A stretch of DNA of 64,000 nt, from assembly GCA_016716535.1 (NCBI GenBank), contig JADJWD010000004.1, positions 248,001-312,000 of the forward strand, read 5' to 3'. Every line of letters starts with the position of its first letter. The first letter of the stretch is position 1. Positions 9,902-19,799 of this stretch are shown one piece after another. A program made the position numbers and the translations under genes. Below the pieces are notes generated by a model. That model did no database searches, was not told the DNA's origin, and saw only the letters and a program-made list of their open reading frames with translations. Origin of the DNA: Betaproteobacteria bacterium (GTDB lineage Bacteria; Pseudomonadota; Gammaproteobacteria; Burkholderiales; Burkholderiaceae_C).

Positions 9902-12900
9902 TCAGTCGGCCGCGCCTGTCGCCGCGTGCGGCGGCGCGGCGGTGCCGGGCTCCTCGGGCGTGACGATCTCGCCGGGCACGCCCTTGCGCGCGAAGAGCGA
10001 GTAGATCGTCGGCACGACGAAGACCGTCAGCAGCGTGCCGAACGACATGCCGCCGACGATGACCCAGCCGATCTGCTGCCGGCTCTCGGCGCCCGCGCCG
10101 CTGGAAAGCGCCAGCGGCAGCGCGCCGAGCACCATCGCGCCGGTGGTCATCAGGATCGGCCGCAGGCGCAGGCTCGCCGCCTCGACCACCGCCTCCATGA
10201 TCGTGCGCCCCTGCTGGCGCAACTGGTTCGAGAACTCGACGATCAGGATGCCGTGCTTGGTGATGAGCCCCACCAGCGTGATGAGGCCGATCTGCGAGAA
10301 CACGTTCAGCGTGCCACCGGTCAGGCGCATCGCCGCCAGCGCGCCGACCATCGACAGCGGCACCGACAGCAGGATGACGAACGGGTCGACGAAGCTCTCG
10401 AACTGCGCCGAAAGCACGAGGAAGATGAACATCAGCGCCAGCACGAAGACCACGCCCAGCGACCCCGACGAGGCGCGGAACTCGCGGCTGACGCCGTTCA
10501 GCTCGGTGGCGTAGCCGGCCGGCAGCACTTTCAGCGCCGTCTCGTCCATGAACTTCAGCGCCTCGCCGAGCGAGTAGTTCGGCGCCAGGTTCGCGGTGAT
10601 CGTCACCGAGCGGCGCTGGTTGAAGTGGTTCAGCTCGCGCGGGCTCACCGACTCGCGCACCTTCACCAGCGAAGACAGCGGCACCATCGTGTCGTTGCGC
10701 CCGCGCACGAAGATGCGCTCGATGTCGTCGGGCGTGACGCGGCCGGCGGCGCCGGTCTGCACCATCACGTCGTACTGCTCGGCATCGCGCTTGTAGCGCG
10801 TGACGACGCGGCTGCCGAGCATCGTCTCGACGGCGCGCGCCACCGCCTCGACCGAGACGCCCATGTCCGCGGCGCGCTGGCGGTCGACGTCCATGAAGAT
10901 CTCGGGCTTGTTCAGCTGCAGGTCGATGTCGGGCTGCACGATGCCGGGGTTGGCCTGCATCTCGGCGACGAAGCGCTGCGCCACGCGCGCCATGTTCTCG
11001 TAGCTGTCGCCGCTGACGACGACGAAGTTGATCGAGCGCTCGCGGAAGCCCTGGCCGAGGCTGGGCGGCGTGACCGGGAAGACGCTGACGCCGGGCAGGT
11101 TGCCGACCTTGGGCAGCAGGTCGCGCGCCAGCTCGATGGTGCTGCGCTTGCGTTCCTCCCAGTCCACCGTGCGCATCACCGCCGCGCCGGTGGAGACCTG
11201 GCCGCCGCCTTGGAACATGAAGCGGCGGTCGAACTCGGGGTACTGCGCGGTGATCTGCTCGATCAGGTCGAGGTAGCGCGCGGTGTACTGCAGCGTCGCG
11301 CCGTCGGGTGCGCGCACCGGCATGAAGATGACGCCGCGGTCCTCCATCGGCGAGAGTTCGCTCTTCGCGGTGGTGAAGAGCCACCAGCTCGCGCCGCCCG
11401 AGGCCAGCATCACCGCGACGACCGCCCAGCGCACGCGCAGCGTGAAGCGCAGCGCGCGCGTGTAGAGCTCGGTCAGGCGCACGAGCAGCGCCTCCATGCC
11501 GCGGTCGAAGAACGTCGGCCTGGCGTTGTGACGCAGCAGCTTGCTGCACAGCATCGGCGTCAGCGTCAGCGCGACGAAGCCCGACACCAGCACGGCGCCG
11601 GCCAGCGTCAGCGCGAACTCGCCGAACAGCCGCCCGGTGCGCCCGGGCGTGAAGGCCAGCGGCGCGAACACCGCCGCCAGTGTCAGCGTCATCGCCACCA
11701 CCGCGAAGCTGATCTCGCGCACGCCCTTGAGCGCCGCCTGGAACGGCGTCATCCCCTCCTCGATGTGGCGGAAGATGTTCTCGAGCACGACGATCGCGTC
11801 GTCGACGACCAGCCCGATCGCCAGCACCAGCGCCAGCAGCGTCAGCGTGTTGACCGTGAAGCCGGCCAGCGCGATGAGCGCGAACGAGCCGATCAAACTG
11901 ACCGGAATGGTCACCAGCGGGATGAACGACGCGCGCAGCGTGCGCAGGAAGACGAACACGACGAGCGCCACCAGCACGACCGCCTCGGCCACCGTCGTGT
12001 AGACGGCCTTGATCGAGCGGTCGATGAAGACCGACAGGTCGTTGGCCTGCACCACTGTCACCGTAGGCGGCAGGTCGCGCTGGATCAGCGGCATCACGGC
12101 GCGCACGCCGTCGGCCACCTCCACCGGGTTGGCGGTGGCGTTGCCGGATGATGCCGGTGCTGATGCTCGGCACGCCGTTCAGACGCACGCGGCTGCGTTC
12201 GTTGGCCGGGCCCTCCTCCACGCGCGCCACGTCGCGCAACCGCACGGTGTAGCCGCCCACCGTCTTCAGCGCGATCTCGTTGAACTGCGCCACGGTGTTG
12301 AGGTCGGTGCGCGAGGTGACGCTGAACTCGCGCTGGCGGCTCTCGATGCGCCCGGCCGGCACCTCGAGGTTCTGGCGCCTGAGCGCGTCCTCGACGTCCT
12401 GCACCGTGAGGCGGTAGGCCGCGAGGCGGTCGGGGTCGAGCCAGATGCGCATCGCATACTTGCGGTCACCGCCGATCTGCACGTCGGCGACACCGGGCAC
12501 CGTCTGCAGCCGCGGCTTGACGACGCGGTTGATCAGGTCGGTCAGCTCGAGCGTGCCCATCGTCTCGCTCGTGTAGGCCAGCCAGATGGTCGGCGTCGCA
12601 TCGGCCTCGACCTTGGCGATGATCGGCTCGTCGACGGCGTCGGGCAGCCGCCCGCGCACCCGCGCGACGCGGTCGCGCACCTCGGCGGCGGCGGTGTCCG
12701 GGTCCTTCGTCAGCCGGAAGCGCACGGTGATCTGGCTCGTCTCGGTGCGCGAGATCGAGGTCATGATGTCCACGCCGTCGATGCCGGCGATGGAGTCCTC
12801 GAGCGGCTTGGTGACCTGCGACTCGATGACCTCGGAGCTGGCGCCCAGCAGCCGCGTCGTGACGTTGACCAGCGGCTCGTCGATGCGCGGGTACTCGCGC

Positions 12901-13001
12901 ACCGACAGCTGCTTGAACGACACCAGGCCGATGAGCACGAGCAGCAGCGACATCACGGTCGCAAGCACCGGCCGGCGGATCGAGGTTTCGGACAGTTTCA
13001 T
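9902..13001 (-). pseudogene. RND efflux transporter, inner-membrane subunit (frameshifted as sequenced)
   Basis: The reading starts with ATG at 13001 (MKLSETSIRRPVLATVM) and encodes an AcrB/MexF-type proton-driven drug exporter. The proton-relay aspartates are in GLVVDDAIVVLENIF. The frame breaks after GVPSISTGII and resumes in another frame as NATANPVEVADG. Removing one base from the CC at 12144-12145 gives GIIRNATANPVEVADG and an exact 1032-residue protein, the normal RND length. This is therefore either a very recent frameshift or a sequence error. The adaptor gene lies 25 bases upstream on the same strand. No outer-membrane TolC-type gene is adjacent. Confidence 0.85.
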
Positions 13002-13026
13002 CGCGCGCTCCGCTGGAGGCGGCCGT

Positions 13027-14373
13027 TCAAGGCTGCGTGTGCGCCGAGCCTTGCGCCGAGCCGTTCGCCGGCCGCGACGCGGCGCCCGCGCCGCTTTGTG
13101 ACGCGGCCGGGTTGCGCCCGCCGGCGCCGCCGGCGCCGCCTGCGCCGCTGGCGGCGCGGCCGCCGGCTGCCGCGCCGGCAAGTTGCTCGAGGTCGATGAC
13201 GCGCACCGGCGTCGTTTCGCCGGCCGCGAGCCGCGCCTGGCCGGCCGTGACGACAGCGTCGCCGGGCTTCACGCCTTCGAGGATCTCGACCTTGCCGGGC
13301 ACGCGCAGGCCGATGCGCGCTTCCTGCCGGTGCGCAACGGGGCGGCCGCCGGGGCCGTCGATGACCTTGTAGAGGTACTGCTTCGCGCCGAGCGGCACGA
13401 GCGCTTCCTCGGGCACCGCGACCGCGCCCTCGCGCCGGGCAAAGACGACGCGCGGCCGCGCGAACATGCCCGGGCGCAGCACGGCGCCGGGGTTCTGCAT
13501 GCGCGCGCGCACCATCAGCGCGCGGCCGTTGGCGTCGACCTGCGAGTTGATCGCGACGACCTGGCCGGTGAAGGTGCGGCCGGGCACCGCGTCGAGCGTC
13601 ATCTCGACCGGCAGGCCGGCGCGCGTGCGCGCGACGTAGCGCTCGGGCAGCGCGAACTCGACCTCGAGCGACGAGAGGTCCTCGATCTTCACGATGTCGG
13701 CGCCGTCCTTGACGTAGTCGCCGACGTCCACGACGCGCAGGCCCGCAGTGCCGTTGAACGGCGCCAGCACGCGCATGCGCGCCAGTTGCGCATCGGCCAG
13801 CGCCACCTGCGCCTCGGCCACCTGCAGCGCGGCGGCGTTCTGGTCGACGGCGCTCTGGCTGACGAAGTTCTGCGCCAGCAGCTCGCGGCTGCGTTGCAGG
13901 TTCGTGCGCGCGATGCTCGCCTGCGCCTTCGCCTGCTCCAACTGCGCGCGCTGCAGCGTGTCGTCCAGTTGCACGAGCAACTGGCCTTGGCGCACGGCCC
14001 GGCCGTCGACGAAGCCCAGGCGTGCGATGCGGCCGCTGACCTCGGGCCGCACCATCACGCCCTGGCGGGCCTTCAACGAGCCGACCGCCAGCACGTCGTC
14101 GGCGATTGTGATCGTCTCGGCGCGGGCCACTTCCACCGGGGCCGGACCGCCGGGGCCACCCGCGCCGCCGCCACCGGATCCGGGGCCCGCTGCGCCACCG
14201 GGTTTACCCGCGCTCGCGCCTGCCGCCGCGGGCGCGGCCGCCTCGGACTGCGCGAGCGCCGGCGCCGGCGCCGGGGCGGGCCGCTGCAGCCACCAGGCCG
14301 CCGTGGCGACCGCCGCGATGCCGGCAACGGCAACGCCCGTGTAGATCTTGTTCAAGTGCTGTTTCCGGCGCAA
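13027..14373 (-). CDS. RND efflux periplasmic adaptor subunit (HlyD/MexE-like)
   Basis: The protein of about 448 residues is the membrane-fusion partner of the downstream RND pump. After an N-terminal anchor (KIYTGVAVAGIAAVATAAWW) and a Gly/Pro/Ala-rich linker it shows the barrel-sandwich hybrid (VEVARAETITIADDVLAVGSL), the alpha-hairpin coiled coil (AQLEQAKAQASIARTNLQRS), a second lipoyl half (MRVLAPFNGTAGLRVVDVGDYV) and a beta-barrel. The C-terminus is an unusual low-complexity Gly/Ala/Ser tail. The frame opens with TTG at 14373; a second TTG at 14355, seven codons in, is preceded by GGAAA and is an equally good start. Confidence 0.85.
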   Translation of the reverse strand: MRRKQHLNKIYTGVAVAGIAAVATAAWWLQRPAPAPAPALAQSEAAAPAAAGASAGKPGGAAGPGSGGGGAGGPGGPAPVEVARAETITIADDVLAVGSLKARQGVMVRPEVSGRIARLGFVDGRAVRQGQLLVQLDDTLQRAQLEQAKAQASIARTNLQRSRELLAQNFVSQSAVDQNAAALQVAEAQVALADAQLARMRVLAPFNGTAGLRVVDVGDYVKDGADIVKIEDLSSLEVEFALPERYVARTRAGLPVEMTLDAVPGRTFTGQVVAINSQVDANGRALMVRARMQNPGAVLRPGMFARPRVVFARREGAVAVPEEALVPLGAKQYLYKVIDGPGGRPVAHRQEARIGLRVPGKVEILEGVKPGDAVVTAGQARLAAGETTPVRVIDLEQLAGAAAGGRAASGAGGAGGAGGRNPAASQSGAGAASRPANGSAQGSAHTQP

Positions 14374-14503
14374 CGCAAGAGGCGGACTTTATCGTCTGGG
14401 CGAGCGCCTCGCCGGCCCGCCGCGGGAGCCCTGCGCCGCGCGCGGGGCACTATCGACGCGGCCGTGCACCATCCGCCGGGAGATGACGCGCCGCTGCACC
14501 GCT

Positions 14504-14998
14504 TCAGCCCCGGCCGCGCGCGGCGACGACCTCGTCGACGCCGCGATTGGCCAGCGCATCGGCGCGCTCGTTGCCGGGGTCGCCGGCGTGTCCCTTGACC
14601 CAACGCCACTGCACGTCGTGCTGCGCGTTGAGGCGATCGAGGTCGTGCCACAGCTCGGCGTTCTTCACCGGCTTGCCGTCGGCGGTGCGCCAGCCACGCG
14701 CCTTCCAGTTGTGGATCCAGCTCGTGATGCCATTGCGCACGTACTGGCTGTCGGTGTGCAGCGTCACGCGGCTGCGCCGCTTCAACGATGCCAGCGCCTC
14801 GATCACCGCGGTCAGCTCCATGCGGTTGTTGGTCGTCTCGCGCGCGCCGCCCCACAGTTCCTTCTCGTGGGCGCCGCTCTTCAGCCACGCGCCCCAGCCG
14901 CCGGGGCCCGGGTTGCCGCGGCAGGCGCCGTCGGCGTAGATCTCGACCTCGGCGCCTGCCGCCGTCATCGTTGTCGTTGTCGTCATCGTGTTCGTCAT
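14504..14998 (-). CDS. rnhA: Ribonuclease HI
   Basis: RNase HI removes the RNA strand of RNA-DNA hybrids. The four catalytic acids are visible in [10 protein letters not shown] (Asp), NNRMELTA (Glu), LHTDSQYV (Asp) and [10 protein letters not shown] (Asp); [10 protein letters not shown] carries the active-site histidine. The start is ambiguous: in-frame ATGs lie at 14998, 14986 and 14968 within an ACG/ACA repeat ([15 protein letters not shown]), and a GTG at 15013 would overlap the stop of the upstream methyltransferase by four bases. The 14968 start gives the family-typical length of about 154 residues. rnhA beside a YafS-like methyltransferase and mltD is a known proteobacterial neighbourhood. 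Confidence 0.92.
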   Translation of the reverse strand: MTNTMTTTTTMTAAGAEVEIYADGACRGNPGPGGWGAWLKSGAHEKELWGGARETTNNRMELTAVIEALASLKRRSRVTLHTDSQYVRNGITSWIHNWKARGWRTADGKPVKNAELWHDLDRLNAQHDVQWRWVKGHAGDPGNERADALANRGVDEVVAARGRG

Positions 14999-15009
14999 CG
15001 GCGATGCGC

Positions 15010-15882
15010 TCACTGCGGGCCGCGCGGCTCGTGCCGGCCGCGCGCCACGCCGGCTGCACGGCCTTGCCGCTGCGCCACCACCGCCGGCGCCGGCCGCGCC
15101 TGGCCGCGCCGGTCCTGGCGCGCCAGGCCCACCAGGCGCATGCCGCGCACGCGCTTGACGGCGCAGATCACGTAGACGGCACCGAGCACCGGCCACCAGC
15201 GGTCGCCGACGCGGTCCATCCAGGCGAAGCGCTGCAGCCAGCGGTCGCTGACCAGCGGCGGGCGCCAGCAGCCGAACCGCCCGGCCTCGACCTCGAAGCC
15301 GAGCAGCCGCAGCCAGTCGCGCGCGCGCCAGTAGCCGATGAAGTCGCCGGCGCGCGGCAGGAAGAGGCCTCGCTCACGCGCAAGGCCCATGCCGCGCCGC
15401 AACTGGCCGAGCCGCTGGCGCAAGCCCCACAGGCTCGTCGGATTGAAGCCGACGATGACGACGCGCCCTTCGGGCACGAGCACGCGCTCGACCTCGCGCA
15501 GCGTGTGGTGTGCGTCGCGCGCCAGCTCCAGCGAGTGCGGCAGCACGACGAGGTCGATCGACGCGTCGGGAAACGGCAGCGCATCGAACTCGCAGTGCAG
15601 CGACGGGCCGCTAGGCATCGGCCGCGTCGCCAGCGCATCGTCGGCCGGCGGCGGCACCGGCAGCGGTGCAGTCAGGTGCAATGTGTCGCTGGCCACCCAG
15701 CGATGCGGCATGCGGTTGGCGCGCAGGCCCTCGAGTTGCGGCAGGCCGAGTTGCAGCGCATGGAAGCCGAACGCATCGGCGACTTCCTGGTCGAGCCGCG
15801 CCTGCTCCCAGGCGAGCAGGTAACGGCCGGGCGCCGTCTTCAGCCAGGCGGTCAACTCTATACTCGACTCGTCACGCGTCAT
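15010..15882 (-). CDS. Class I SAM-dependent methyltransferase, YafS-like
   Basis: The 290-residue protein carries a Methyltransf_11-type core: [20 protein letters not shown] corresponds to the post-II/acidic region, and [19 protein letters not shown] to the following strand. The N-terminal part has a Trp-rich start with [17 protein letters not shown], which is typical of the YafS family found beside rnhA, gloB and mltD. The substrate is unknown. About 40 C-terminal residues are Arg/Gln/Gly-rich and weakly conserved-looking. It is divergent from mltD across a 192-base intergenic region and directly upstream of rnhA, probably forming one transcript with it. Confidence 0.82.
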   Translation of the reverse strand: MTRDESSIELTAWLKTAPGRYLLAWEQARLDQEVADAFGFHALQLGLPQLEGLRANRMPHRWVASDTLHLTAPLPVPPPADDALATRPMPSGPSLHCEFDALPFPDASIDLVVLPHSLELARDAHHTLREVERVLVPEGRVVIVGFNPTSLWGLRQRLGQLRRGMGLARERGLFLPRAGDFIGYWRARDWLRLLGFEVEAGRFGCWRPPLVSDRWLQRFAWMDRVGDRWWPVLGAVYVICAVKRVRGMRLVGLARQDRRGQARPAPAVVAQRQGRAAGVARGRHEPRGPQ

Positions 15883-16074
15883 GGATGCCGCCGCCTTGCC
15901 TGTCGAAGCTCAGATCATTGCGTTGCGCGCCGTTGCGCCACGCTCTGCGAACGCAACGCGTTGCGCGAATGCAGCGCAACTGTCGTGCCCCCGCGCTCGC
16001 TTCGACGAAGCAGTCATTTTATTCGTGACACGTGTCGTCGACGGCGCCGCTGCGCCGCACGCGCAGCGGGCTCG
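15883..16074. promoter_or_regulatory. Divergent intergenic region with clustered GTTGCG boxes
   Basis: This 192-base spacer separates the methyltransferase gene from mltD. It contains several GTTGCG/CGCAAC boxes in both orientations, including a perfect 12-base palindrome (GCAACGCGTTGC) at 15953-15964. Both promoters must lie here. The boxes may be a regulator site, but no known consensus is recognised. gloB, which often sits between these two genes in relatives, is absent, and a short open frame across the region does not resemble it. Confidence 0.3.
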
Positions 16075-17909
16075 ATGACGGCGGAGCAGCACAAGCGGGC
16101 GAGCCCGCTTTTCGACGGCCAGCGGGCGCGCCCGCTGGCCACTTGGCTGCGACGCACATCGCTGTTGCTGGCTTGCGCGCTGGCCGCCTGTGCGCAACTC
16201 GACCTGCGCAACAGCAATGATGCGAGCGGCGACGGCCGCGTCGAGACGACGGTGGCCGGCTCGAACGACGGCGCCGCCGCGCCGAAGCCCGCCGCTTCGG
16301 CCGCCGATGCCGCGCCGACAGACATCGCACGCGCGACGCCCGCAGCGCCAGTCACATCGCCCGGCGCACCGTCAGCCACGGTGGCGGCCGCCGCCGCATC
16401 TGCTGCGTCGTCACCCACCCAGCCGGCGTCGCTCGCGCCTCCAATAGCTGCCGAGCCGCCCCCGAGCCCGCGCCGCGCATGCGCCTGGACCCCGAGCAGG
16501 ACGCCGAGCGCGCCGACCTGTGGCAAAGGCTGCGCGACGGCATGCGCATCCCCGACCTGGACAACGACCTCGTGCGCCGCTGGGAGCAGCACTACGCCGG
16601 CCAGCCCGACTACGTGCAGCGCATGGTCGAGCGCGGCGCGCGCTACCTGTTCCACATCGTCGAGGAGATCGAGCGGCGCGAGATGCCGATGGATCTCGCG
16701 CTGCTGCCGTTCATCGAGAGTGCCTTCGACCCGCAGGCGCTCTCTCGCGCGCGCGCCGCCGGTATGTGGCAGTTCATGCCGGGCACCGGGCGCGAGTTCG
16801 ATCTGCGGCAGAACGTCTTTCGCGACGACCGCCTCGACGTGCTGGCCTCGACGCGCGCAGCGCTCGATTTCCTCGGCAAGCTGCACGAGCGCTTCGGCGA
16901 CTGGCACCTCGCGCTGGCGGCCTACAACTGGGGGCCGGGCAACGTCGCGCGCGCGCCGTGGAGCGCAACCGGCGCGCGCGCAAGCCAACCGACCTGTCGT
17001 CACTGCGCGGCCTGCCGCGCGAGACGCGCAACTACGTGCCCAAGCTGCAGGCGGTGAAGAACATCGTGCTGCGGCCGCAGGCCTTCGGCATCACGCTGGC
17101 GAAGCTCGAGAACCACCCGTACTTCCTGAGCGTGGCGATCGAGCGCGACATCGACGTGGCGCTGGCGGCGCGCCTGGCCGGCCTGTCGGAAGACGAGTTC
17201 CGCCAGCTCAACCCGCAGCACAACCGCGCCGTCATCCTCTCGGCCGGGACGCCGCACGTGCTGCTGCCGTACGACAACGCGAACGAGTTCGTGCGCGCGC
17301 TCGCCGATCATGAAGGCCAGCTCGCCTCGTGGACCGCGTGGGTGGCGCCGCGCACGTTGAAGACGGCCGACGCGGCGCGGCTGGTCGGCGTGCCCGAGGC
17401 GCAGCTGGCCGAGGTCAACCAGATCCCGCCGCGCATGGTGGTGAAGGCCGGCTCGGCGCTGATCGTGCCGCGCGGCACGAAGGTCACCGACGACGTCTCC
17501 GAGAGCCTGGCCGACAACGGCATGCTGACCCTCGCGCCCGAGGCCGGCGGCGGCCGCATGACGAAGCTGCGCGCCGGGCCGAAGGGCGACACCGTCGCGG
17601 CGGTGGCGCGCCGGCACGGGCTGACGGCGGCGCAGGTGGCGCAGTGGAACAACGTCGGCGCCGGCGCCGCCTTCGCGCCGGGCGCTTCGATCCTCGTGAT
17701 GCTGCCGGCGCGTCAGCGCGCCGTCGTCGCCGGCCGCGCCGCTGCCCGGCCCATTGCCCGGCCCGCCGCCAAGGCCGCAGCCAAGCCGGCGCGCAAGGCG
17801 GCGGCACCGGCGCCCGCGCGCGTCAAGCGGGGGGGGGGGGGGGCCGCCACGCGGCGGTCGGGGCCGCTGCGGCGCTCGCCGCCCTCGCCTTCAGGCGTTG
17901 CCGAGGTAG
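16075..17909 (+). pseudogene. mltD: Membrane-bound lytic transglycosylase MltD (two frameshifts and a poly-G end as sequenced)
   Basis: MltD cleaves peptidoglycan glycan strands. The N-terminus has a signal/lipobox-like stretch (LLLACALAACAQL) and an Ala/Pro-rich linker. The SLT domain follows with the catalytic glutamate in LPFIESAFDPQA, then GMWQFMPGTG and AAYNWGPGNVARA. C-terminal LysM-like segments include LAEVNQIPPRMVVKAG and AAVARRHGLTAAQVAQWNN. The frame changes near 16462 (a C5 run; one missing C would restore it) and near 16955 (in a GC repeat, just before VERNRRARKPTDL). A run of 15 G at 17829-17843 then decides the C-terminus: with 14 G the protein stops at TAG 17907-17909. The indels may be sequence errors. 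Confidence 0.8.
17829..17843 (+). repeat. Homopolymer of 15 G inside the 3' end of mltD
   Basis: Fifteen consecutive G follow the codons for ARVKR near the mltD end. As sequenced, the frame reads through the tract into antisense of the DUF1993 gene with no stop before about 18403. One G fewer gives a stop at 17907, just past the end of the convergent gene; one G more gives a different, long tail. Tracts of this length are prone to slippage in replication and to miscounting in sequencing. Confidence 0.9.
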
Positions 17910-18400
17910 TCCCGCTTGCCCAGTTCCACCCCGCCATGGCGCAGCAGCGCATACGCGGTCGTCAGGTGGAAGTACAGGTTCGGCAGCACATAGTGCTTGA
18001 GGTACGCCTCGCCGGTGAAGCGCAGCGGGTCGCCCTGGCGCATCGGCAGCACGATCTCGCGGCTCTCCGAGCCCTCGAACCGCTCGGCCGGCACCGACTG
18101 CACGAATTCGATCGTGCGCTGCAGCCGGGCGCGCAGATCGGCCATCGACGCCTCGTTGTCCTCCCACTTCGGCACCTCCTCGCCGACCAACCGCGCGACG
18201 CAGCCCTTGGCGCCATCGCTGGCGATCTGGATCTGGCGCGAGAACGGCAGCATGTCCGGCGCCAGACGCAGCCCGAGGTAGTTGCCCGCGTCGAACTTGC
18301 GCGCCGCGGCGTGCTGCTCGGCCTTCGTCAGCCAGGTCTGGGCATTGCCGAGCATGCGGACAAACACGGGGACGCTGGTGCTGTACATCGAGAGACTCAC
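17891..18400 (-). CDS. DUF1993 family protein
   Basis: The 169-residue protein matches the DUF1993 family: an N-terminal MSLSMYSTSVPVFVRMLGN, a helical middle (FDAGNYLGLRLAPDMLPFSRQ), and a C-terminal LKHYVLPNLYFHLTTAYALLRHGG with histidines. Members look like DinB-type four-helix proteins that may bind metal or a small thiol, but no function is established. It is convergent with mltD and the two coding ends overlap by about 19 bases if mltD stops at 17909. The reverse-strand ATG lies at 18400. Confidence 0.8.
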   Translation of the reverse strand: MSLSMYSTSVPVFVRMLGNAQTWLTKAEQHAAARKFDAGNYLGLRLAPDMLPFSRQIQIASDGAKGCVARLVGEEVPKWEDNEASMADLRARLQRTIEFVQSVPAERFEGSESREIVLPMRQGDPLRFTGEAYLKHYVLPNLYFHLTTAYALLRHGGVELGKRDYLGNA

Positions 18401-18587
18401 TGACCTTCTCCTGGTGGGTGGACATTCGGGCCGCGGCGTGGCGCAATAGGTGCGTCGGTCGGGCCCGGCTCGGATGTTGACGGCCGTCGCAAAGCCCGAG
18501 CTTCGTGCAATGATGCGCGGCTTACATCCTGCAATGAGCGCCGGTGTCGGCTTTCCTTACATTGGGTCGAAAGTGACCTTGAGGCCT

Positions 18588-18599
18588 ACGCTTAAGCGT
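18588..18599. promoter_or_regulatory. Palindrome ACGCTTAAGCGT upstream of the PEP-CTERM gene
   Basis: A perfect 12-base inverted repeat lies about 27 bases upstream of the -24 element of the sigma-54 promoter. It could be a regulator site, although enhancer-binding proteins usually bind further away. No known consensus was matched. Confidence 0.25.
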
Positions 18600-18625
18600 T
18601 TGATTCCAGAACCAAATCGACCGAA

Positions 18626-18640
18626 GGCACGCGCCTTGCA
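18626..18640 (+). promoter_or_regulatory. Sigma-54 (-24/-12) promoter for the PEP-CTERM gene
   Basis: The sequence GGCACGCGCCTTGCA matches the RpoN consensus (GGCACG-N4-TTGCA) with the obligatory GG and GC separated by ten bases (18626-18627 and 18638-18639). Transcription would start near 18651, about 40 bases before the ATG at 18690. PEP-CTERM genes in Gram-negative bacteria are known to be linked to the PrsK/PrsR sigma-54 system, so the site makes functional sense. The assignment rests on motif reading only. Confidence 0.65.
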
Positions 18641-18689
18641 TTGAAAACGGCGGGCCTTGCATCTTTCTTCACGCTTCGGGATAAACCTA

Positions 18690-19601
18690 ATGAAGTTCGC
18701 TCTCAAGTTCCTGGGTGTGACAGCGCTACTCGCGGGCGCGGCGGCGGGCCAAGCAGCTGTCGTACAGATCGACAGCGCGTCGAGTCTGTACACCACCGTC
18801 TTCACTGGCTCCGGCGTTATCGGGTTCGACGAGACCCAGACGGATGCTTCGGGCAACGTCATCGGCGGGGGCGGTCTGGGGACGTTCAGTCCCACCTACG
18901 CAGCGGTTGGGAACAACGCCGGAGGTTCAGGATTTGCAACAGGCTCTTTTTTTGCTGGCCAGACGAGGTGCACGGGCACCTTGCCGTGCGTGGTCGGCGC
19001 CCCGACACCTGGCACCACGCTGCAGTTGGAAAGTAGTTCTCTTTTGCTGCAGGATGTCACGCCGCCGCGGGTCGTCACCGATCTTGCCCATCCCGGAGGC
19101 ATCACGCTCGCGGGCGGAAGCGACTTCTCACTCGGCAATCCGATCGCCATTCTGTTCGATGAGAATGTCTCCGCCTTCTCGTTCGTTGCGGGCGGCTTCA
19201 ACAACATCGGCAGCACGCTCGTCCAGGTCTTCTCCGCAACGGGCGAGGCCTTCACCCTGACCCCGACCCCGATCAACCCGGGAACGTGCACGCTCCCCGC
19301 GAATGAGCCTCCGCAGAATCCGCCGAGGACACCGGTTTGCCCTCCTGACCCCATCACCCCATCGTTGTTCACGTTCGCCTTCTATGACGACGCTGGGCTG
19401 AACTCGATCAGAGGCGTGCTGATCAGCGTGATCGGCATCGAAGAGGAGGGCTTTTCGATTGACAATCTGCGCAGCGTCGTCTCAACGACGACCCCGCCCA
19501 CGGATCCCACAGGCGAAGTCCCCGAACCGGGCAGCCTAGTGCTGGCCGGCTTGGCCCTTCTCGGCTTGGCCGCGGCGCGGCGTCGCCGGCCGGGCGCCTG
19601 A
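18690..19601 (+). CDS. PEP-CTERM sorting domain protein
   Basis: The 303-residue exported protein has a signal peptide (MKFALKFLGVTALLAGAAAG), a beta-rich, Gly/Ser/Thr-rich body with several cysteines and a proline-rich loop (residues around 205-225), and a C-terminal PEP-CTERM signal. That signal is VPEPGSLVLAGLALLGLAA followed by an arginine cluster. Exosortase (EpsH/XrtA) removes this tail during export in exopolysaccharide-producing bacteria. The body shows no recognised domain. The gene has its own sigma-54-type promoter and a terminator, so it is a single-gene unit. Its base composition is lower in G+C than its neighbours. Confidence 0.88.
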   Translation: MKFALKFLGVTALLAGAAAGQAAVVQIDSASSLYTTVFTGSGVIGFDETQTDASGNVIGGGGLGTFSPTYAAVGNNAGGSGFATGSFFAGQTRCTGTLPCVVGAPTPGTTLQLESSSLLLQDVTPPRVVTDLAHPGGITLAGGSDFSLGNPIAILFDENVSAFSFVAGGFNNIGSTLVQVFSATGEAFTLTPTPINPGTCTLPANEPPQNPPRTPVCPPDPITPSLFTFAFYDDAGLNSIRGVLISVIGIEEEGFSIDNLRSVVSTTTPPTDPTGEVPEPGSLVLAGLALLGLAAARRRRPGA

Positions 19602-19630
19602 CGCCTCGGGCGCACAGCGCACCCAGAGTC

Positions 19631-19657
19631 AACGGCGGCTTCGGCCGCCGTTTCCTT
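19631..19657 (+). terminator. Rho-independent terminator after the PEP-CTERM gene
   Basis: A nine-base-pair stem (AACGGCGGC / GCCGCCGTT) with a TTCG tetraloop is followed by a T-rich stretch, 30 bases after the stop codon of the PEP-CTERM gene. Confidence 0.85.
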
Positions 19658-19799
19658 TTCCGGCGAGCTCAGCGACGCCCTCCGCACTCCGCCGCCCCAG
19701 CGAGCCCGAGCCCGATGCGGGCAGAATCGCGGCGCCCGAAGGAACGGCCTCCTGCGCCTGCTTCGCCGCCTCCGCCGCCTGCGGACACCCGGCACCGCC

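Noticed and set aside
12130..12160. Programmed ribosomal frameshift in the RND gene
   Set aside because: There is no slippery heptamer with a downstream structure, and removing a single base gives a perfect family-length protein, so an indel is simpler.
15881..16078. Short plus-strand frame as a possible gloB remnant
   Set aside because: Its translation shows none of the THxHxDH metal motif and no similarity to glyoxalase II.
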